A stretch of DNA of 64,000 nucleotides, from contig OZ023275.1 of assembly GCA_964007475.1 (NCBI GenBank), positions 16,223,829-16,287,828 of the forward strand. Direction: 5' to 3'. Positions 60,367 to 64,000 of this stretch are shown here, piece after piece (position 1 is the first letter of the stretch; the number at the start of each line of letters is the position of its first letter). The notes beneath the pieces were generated by a model. It was given only the letters and a program-made list of their open reading frames with translations, had not been told where the DNA came from and ran no database searches. Origin of the DNA: Hybos culiciformis. Lineage: Eukaryota; Arthropoda; Insecta; Diptera; Hybotidae. Position numbers and translations under genes: made by a program.

Positions 60367-60694
60367 TTTTAAACTTCAATAAAATTTCTATTAACTTTTC
60401 ATAAAATTCACACTTATCGAACAATTCGTCCAATCACAACTCATCCACAGGCAATTTGTCCAAAGCAATTGTATATTGGATGAATTGTGTTTGAACGAAT
60501 TGTCCGGTAAGCATAATTTTCATATGAAGTTAATAGAAATTTTGCAATTTTTATAAAAGTTTAAATGGATTTTAATGAAAATTAATATGTGAATAAATAT
60601 AGATACCAATTAGACTATACTTACTTGAGAGAAACCTTAAAAAATGTGCAATTGGATGAATTGTCTGTGGATGAATTGTGATTGAACGAATTGT
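60367..60694. repeat. large imperfect palindrome rich in GAATTGT/ACAATTC motifs, plus a third arm
   Basis: The sequence 60367-60566 is an imperfect inverted repeat centred near 60466. TTTAAACTT...ATTTCTATTAACTT on the left is mirrored by AAGTTAATAGAAAT...AAGTTTAAA on the right, and inside these ACAATTCGTCCAATCACAAC faces GTGTTTGAACGAATTGTCC. A further inverted arm of the inner part lies at 60649-60694 (GGATGAATTGTCTGTGGATG then GTGATTGAACGAATTGT). It resembles a foldback-type or MITE-like element. No target duplication was identified. Confidence 0.75.
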
Positions 60695-61881
60695 ATCTTC
60701 CAAAGAATTTCGCTTTTTAAGCTCCGATAAAAAAATGTAAACAAAAAAATCTTTTCTGTGTAGGTATGTTTATGGGAATATAGATTTTTTTCGTTCAATT
60801 TAAGCTCGAATTTGACCATTTAAAGTTTTAAAAAAAAAAAACCAATTTTCATAAATATTTAAAATATGTAAAAGCTGAATAAAATGAAAACCCTAAATTT
60901 TCTGATAACCTTTTTTAATCTATTGAATGCATAATTAAAAAAAAAAAACTTTCTAAAATTTCCTAAATGAATTTAATTTTTTTTTTTGTTTTCAGTACAA
61001 AAAATTCACATAGTTTCAAAAATTTAAATTTGCTGATTTGTTGTTTTTATTTTTATTTTATATTTCCGAAAAAAAAAAAAACAAATTTTTTTAGTTTAAT
61101 CAGAAATTTATTCAAAAAATATTCACATACGTCATTTTTTGTATCGTTTCTTATTTTAAGTTAAGATCAAATTTAGTGCAAAAAACGAGGCAAAAAACAA
61201 TAATATCTTTAAGAGGGATGGTGTCCGACAGGACTATCTTAGTAAAAAGAATTATGTTGACCAAATGTCAAAATCATCTTATTATATACATATGCATAGG
61301 TACTCGCATAATGAGATGTAAGATGAACGTAAATAATACAGAAAAAAAAATTAACCGTGGATCTCGATTCGGAATAGATACTTACATTGGTTTTTCTTTT
61401 GGACTTATGGAATTTAAAATTTATTTTACTTGTATATTTATCTCAACTACACATATTTCAAAACGTCAAAAAAAAAGTATTTTCTCGTTCATAATTTTCT
61501 TCAACATCATTTTTGTGCCTCCTAAAATTTCCATTAATTCCATTAAGTAATTGAATTCTTATTTTTTTTATTTTTTGCCCTCCCGCTCCAAAGCAACAAT
61601 TGTTGAACAAAAAATGTATTTAAAAAATATTTTTACAAGAAGAAAATCAAATACACAAAACGTGATTGAATTGACCTGAAAAATTAACCTAAAAGAAAAA
61701 TGAATCTTTCGAAAACTTCAATCAAATGGAAGGAATGTTTCTGTTTTTGTTTTTTTTTTTTTTTCATTTATTTTTAGTGACTGATTTTTGAAATTTGTTT
61801 TTATTTTTTTTTTTGTTACATATTTTATTTTTGTGAAAAAAAAACTTTATTTGTAATTCAAATTAATGGTAATAAGTATTT

Positions 61882-61913
<32 letters not shown>

Positions 61914-64000
61914 TTTTAGGTATAAGAGTTTGTTGTTGTTGTTGTTGTTGTTGTTTTAAAAATAAAAATCTTTAAAAAAATTTTATAAAATTTCTTTGCT
62001 ATTTTTATATATAAGGTTAGTAAGTATAAACCGAGGTATAAACATAACTGAATTTTAATTCAATTTTATTGTAGATATTTGAAAAATTATTTTTGATCGC
62101 TTTTTAGGTTTTTCGTTGTATTTTAAATCTAAATGGAAAATATTAGAAAAATTTAATTTAACAAAAAATATTCACAATAATTATGATTATATGTATAAGT
62201 TATGAACTTAAGTTTATTCACTTAAATTTAATCTGTTTAAGAATTATATTTCTTGAAATTGCAAACTAAAATTCGCTTTTACCAGTTATCTGTTGTAAAC
62301 ATAAATTGAAGCTACTGTTGAAAAACACGTTCAGCTACTAATTATTACAACATACGTAATTATAATACTGGAGTAAACAGGGTAGCGACCACGATTAAGC
62401 ATTTCTTTGCTAAGTTTTTAAAATTTATTCGAAATTAATTTTTTAAACGTTTTTGTATCTATGTATTAATTTTTGTTAAACAGAAACATAAAAAAAACGT
62501 AGAAATTCAAAATTAACAAAAATGAAGATACATAATTCACAATTCTAGTGTGGGGCGAATCTATATAATCTAATTTAAAGTTTGAACTCGAATTTCGAGT
62601 GCAGACGATTACTAGTTTTTATAATTTGACAATTTGAAAACTCTTGTCGTTTAAATATAAAATATAAAAATATATATAATACAAAAATGTATACTTAAAG
62701 CCGGGGTGAAGTTATTCATTGTAGTTATGTACAATCTCTAGTTTTATCCATTTTAATTTCCTGCTTTAACTAATTATATGGTACATATATATATTTCTCG
62801 CCAATAAATAAATAATAAGAGAAGGAAAATTTAATTTGTTTTTTTGTTTTAAATATTTTAATTGACAACAATATTTATGCTTTACTTTATACAGTGCTTT
62901 ATAATTGAATTTCCAATTTTTTTTTTTTATTATTATTATTATTTATTATTATTAAATTACAATAATTAATAAAATAAAATAATTAAATTAACTTTTATAT
63001 TCCTATTTTCATGTTAAATATTTCTCCTTAAAAATTATATTATTTTATTCTATTAATATAAATATACATTATTTTTTGGGTAAAAATATGTTTATACTGT
63101 ATTAAATTGTCAGAAAATATTCCTCATAAAATTTATGTCAATATTAATAAAATAAAAAAATTGTATAGTATTTGTATATTTAAGTAGTATATAGATATAT
63201 CTACATAATACATATTTTGTATTTTTTATGTAAAAAAATGTTAAATTATATTTTATATTATTATATAGCTGAGAGTATCTTGTTCATAAACTCATCATTT
63301 TTATATTATTTTTCATAAAAATAACACATTATTTATCATATATATAAGTATGTATATATAATATCCATCATTATCAATATATTACTTACATAGGAAACTG
63401 GTATACCTTATATAAAAAATAATGGTTATAAACTTTATGACCACATTATTATTATTTTTTATATCAAAAATTTAATATGTAAGTAATAATGTACATATAG
63501 TATGTTCTTGTATATAGTACATAACAATGTATACATAAAAAAAAAATATTTATATTTAGGAAATCATAGCATCAGTAATTAACTAATTTAATTTCATTAA
63601 TTTGTATACATAATTTTTAATACCCAGAACGTTGATGAAAGTTTTATTTTATATATTATTGTGCAATTTCTATGGATGAAGCTCTCTAGGAATTGAAAAA
63701 TATCGTTTACTGGGAAATTTAAAATTCTACTCAAACTCAACCATTATTATTTAACCCTTTGCAATCGTTAATCGATTCCATCTACTCTTTTAATTCTTAA
63801 CAAATTCTACTGAAAACGTATGTTTTTAATTCCAGGAATTTGAATTAAAGAACAAAAATTGTCAAGCTTCTGACTCCTATAATAATTTTACTTAAAATGA
63901 TGTTTTTAATGTTAATATTATTTTAAAGGGAATTTTTTATTTCGCTATGAAACAAAAATATGCACTTTTAACATCACATCAGTCTGCAAACTCAAACGAA
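60695..64000. other. AT-rich intronic stretch with microsatellites
   Basis: Contains ATT/ATTT runs at about 61887-61918 and an exact (TTG)8 at 61930-61953. The 61176-61550 plus-strand open frame has no recognisable motif. No exon of the tweety gene was recognised up to the window end. Confidence 0.45.

Larger units (their letters stand above)
16367..64000 (+). other. inferred giant first intron of the tweety-family gene (continues past the window)
   Basis: The donor GTAAGT at 16367 opens an intron for which I find no acceptor followed by a TTYH membrane-helix exon anywhere up to 64000. The whole right side of the window is therefore read as intron, at least 47.6 kb long, populated by transposon remains and a 5.25-kb tandem duplication. 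This is inference: a missed short exon, or a gene that simply ends in an unrecognised exon, would change it. Confidence 0.5.

Noticed and set aside
61176..61550. 124-codon plus-strand open frame
   Set aside because: No ATG at its start, no recognisable motif, and composition matching chance translation of A/T-rich DNA.

Overview
The window is a very AT-rich (roughly 80 % A+T by eye), intron-rich and gene-poor piece of an insect nuclear genome, probably a fly. The assignment rests on three kinds of evidence: spliced exons of the insect-type DUF1091 family, a first coding exon that reads as the N-terminus of an insect tweety-family channel, and a set of decayed animal transposons (LINE, Tc1, Tigger/pogo, hAT). 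Apparent open frames of 60-120 codons in the rest of the window are mostly chance products of the A/T composition.

Layout. At 1-480 lies a GC-richer, repeat-like block. From 2290 to about 7310, all on the minus strand, are a LINE reverse-transcriptase tail, a DUF1091 gene copy with two disabling lesions in its N-terminal exon (exons 3771-3920, 3032-2891, 2832-2641; a Tigger-like transposase fragment lies in its large intron), and a better preserved DUF1091 copy (exons 7060-6914, 6762-6577, 6315-6112). From 7.9 to 8.8 kb there is an inverted-repeat element and two small tandem arrays. From 14.7 to 16.25 kb is the presumed promoter and 5' leader of the tweety gene, whose first coding exon is 16253-16366 (+). 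Everything downstream to the window end (47.6 kb) shows no further tweety exon, so it reads as one very long first intron.

The presumed intron contains a dead Tc1-like transposase (about 18.9-19.1 kb), a 5,251-bp direct tandem duplication that looks base-for-base identical (20378-25628 and 25629-30879), a three-level nest of DNA transposons at 44177-48275, a 0.2-kb direct repeat at 52.9-53.25 kb, a 46-bp tandem duplication at 58.1 kb and a palindromic repeat at 60.37-60.69 kb.

The strongest find is the nest. A pogo-like element (TA target duplication) was hit by a 2.9-kb element with a 9-bp target duplication that I cannot classify securely. That element was hit in turn by an 843-bp hAT derivative with an 8-bp duplication. 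All three insertion scars are still readable, so the order of events is fixed by the sequence itself. The middle element also carries two unusual internal repeat arrays.
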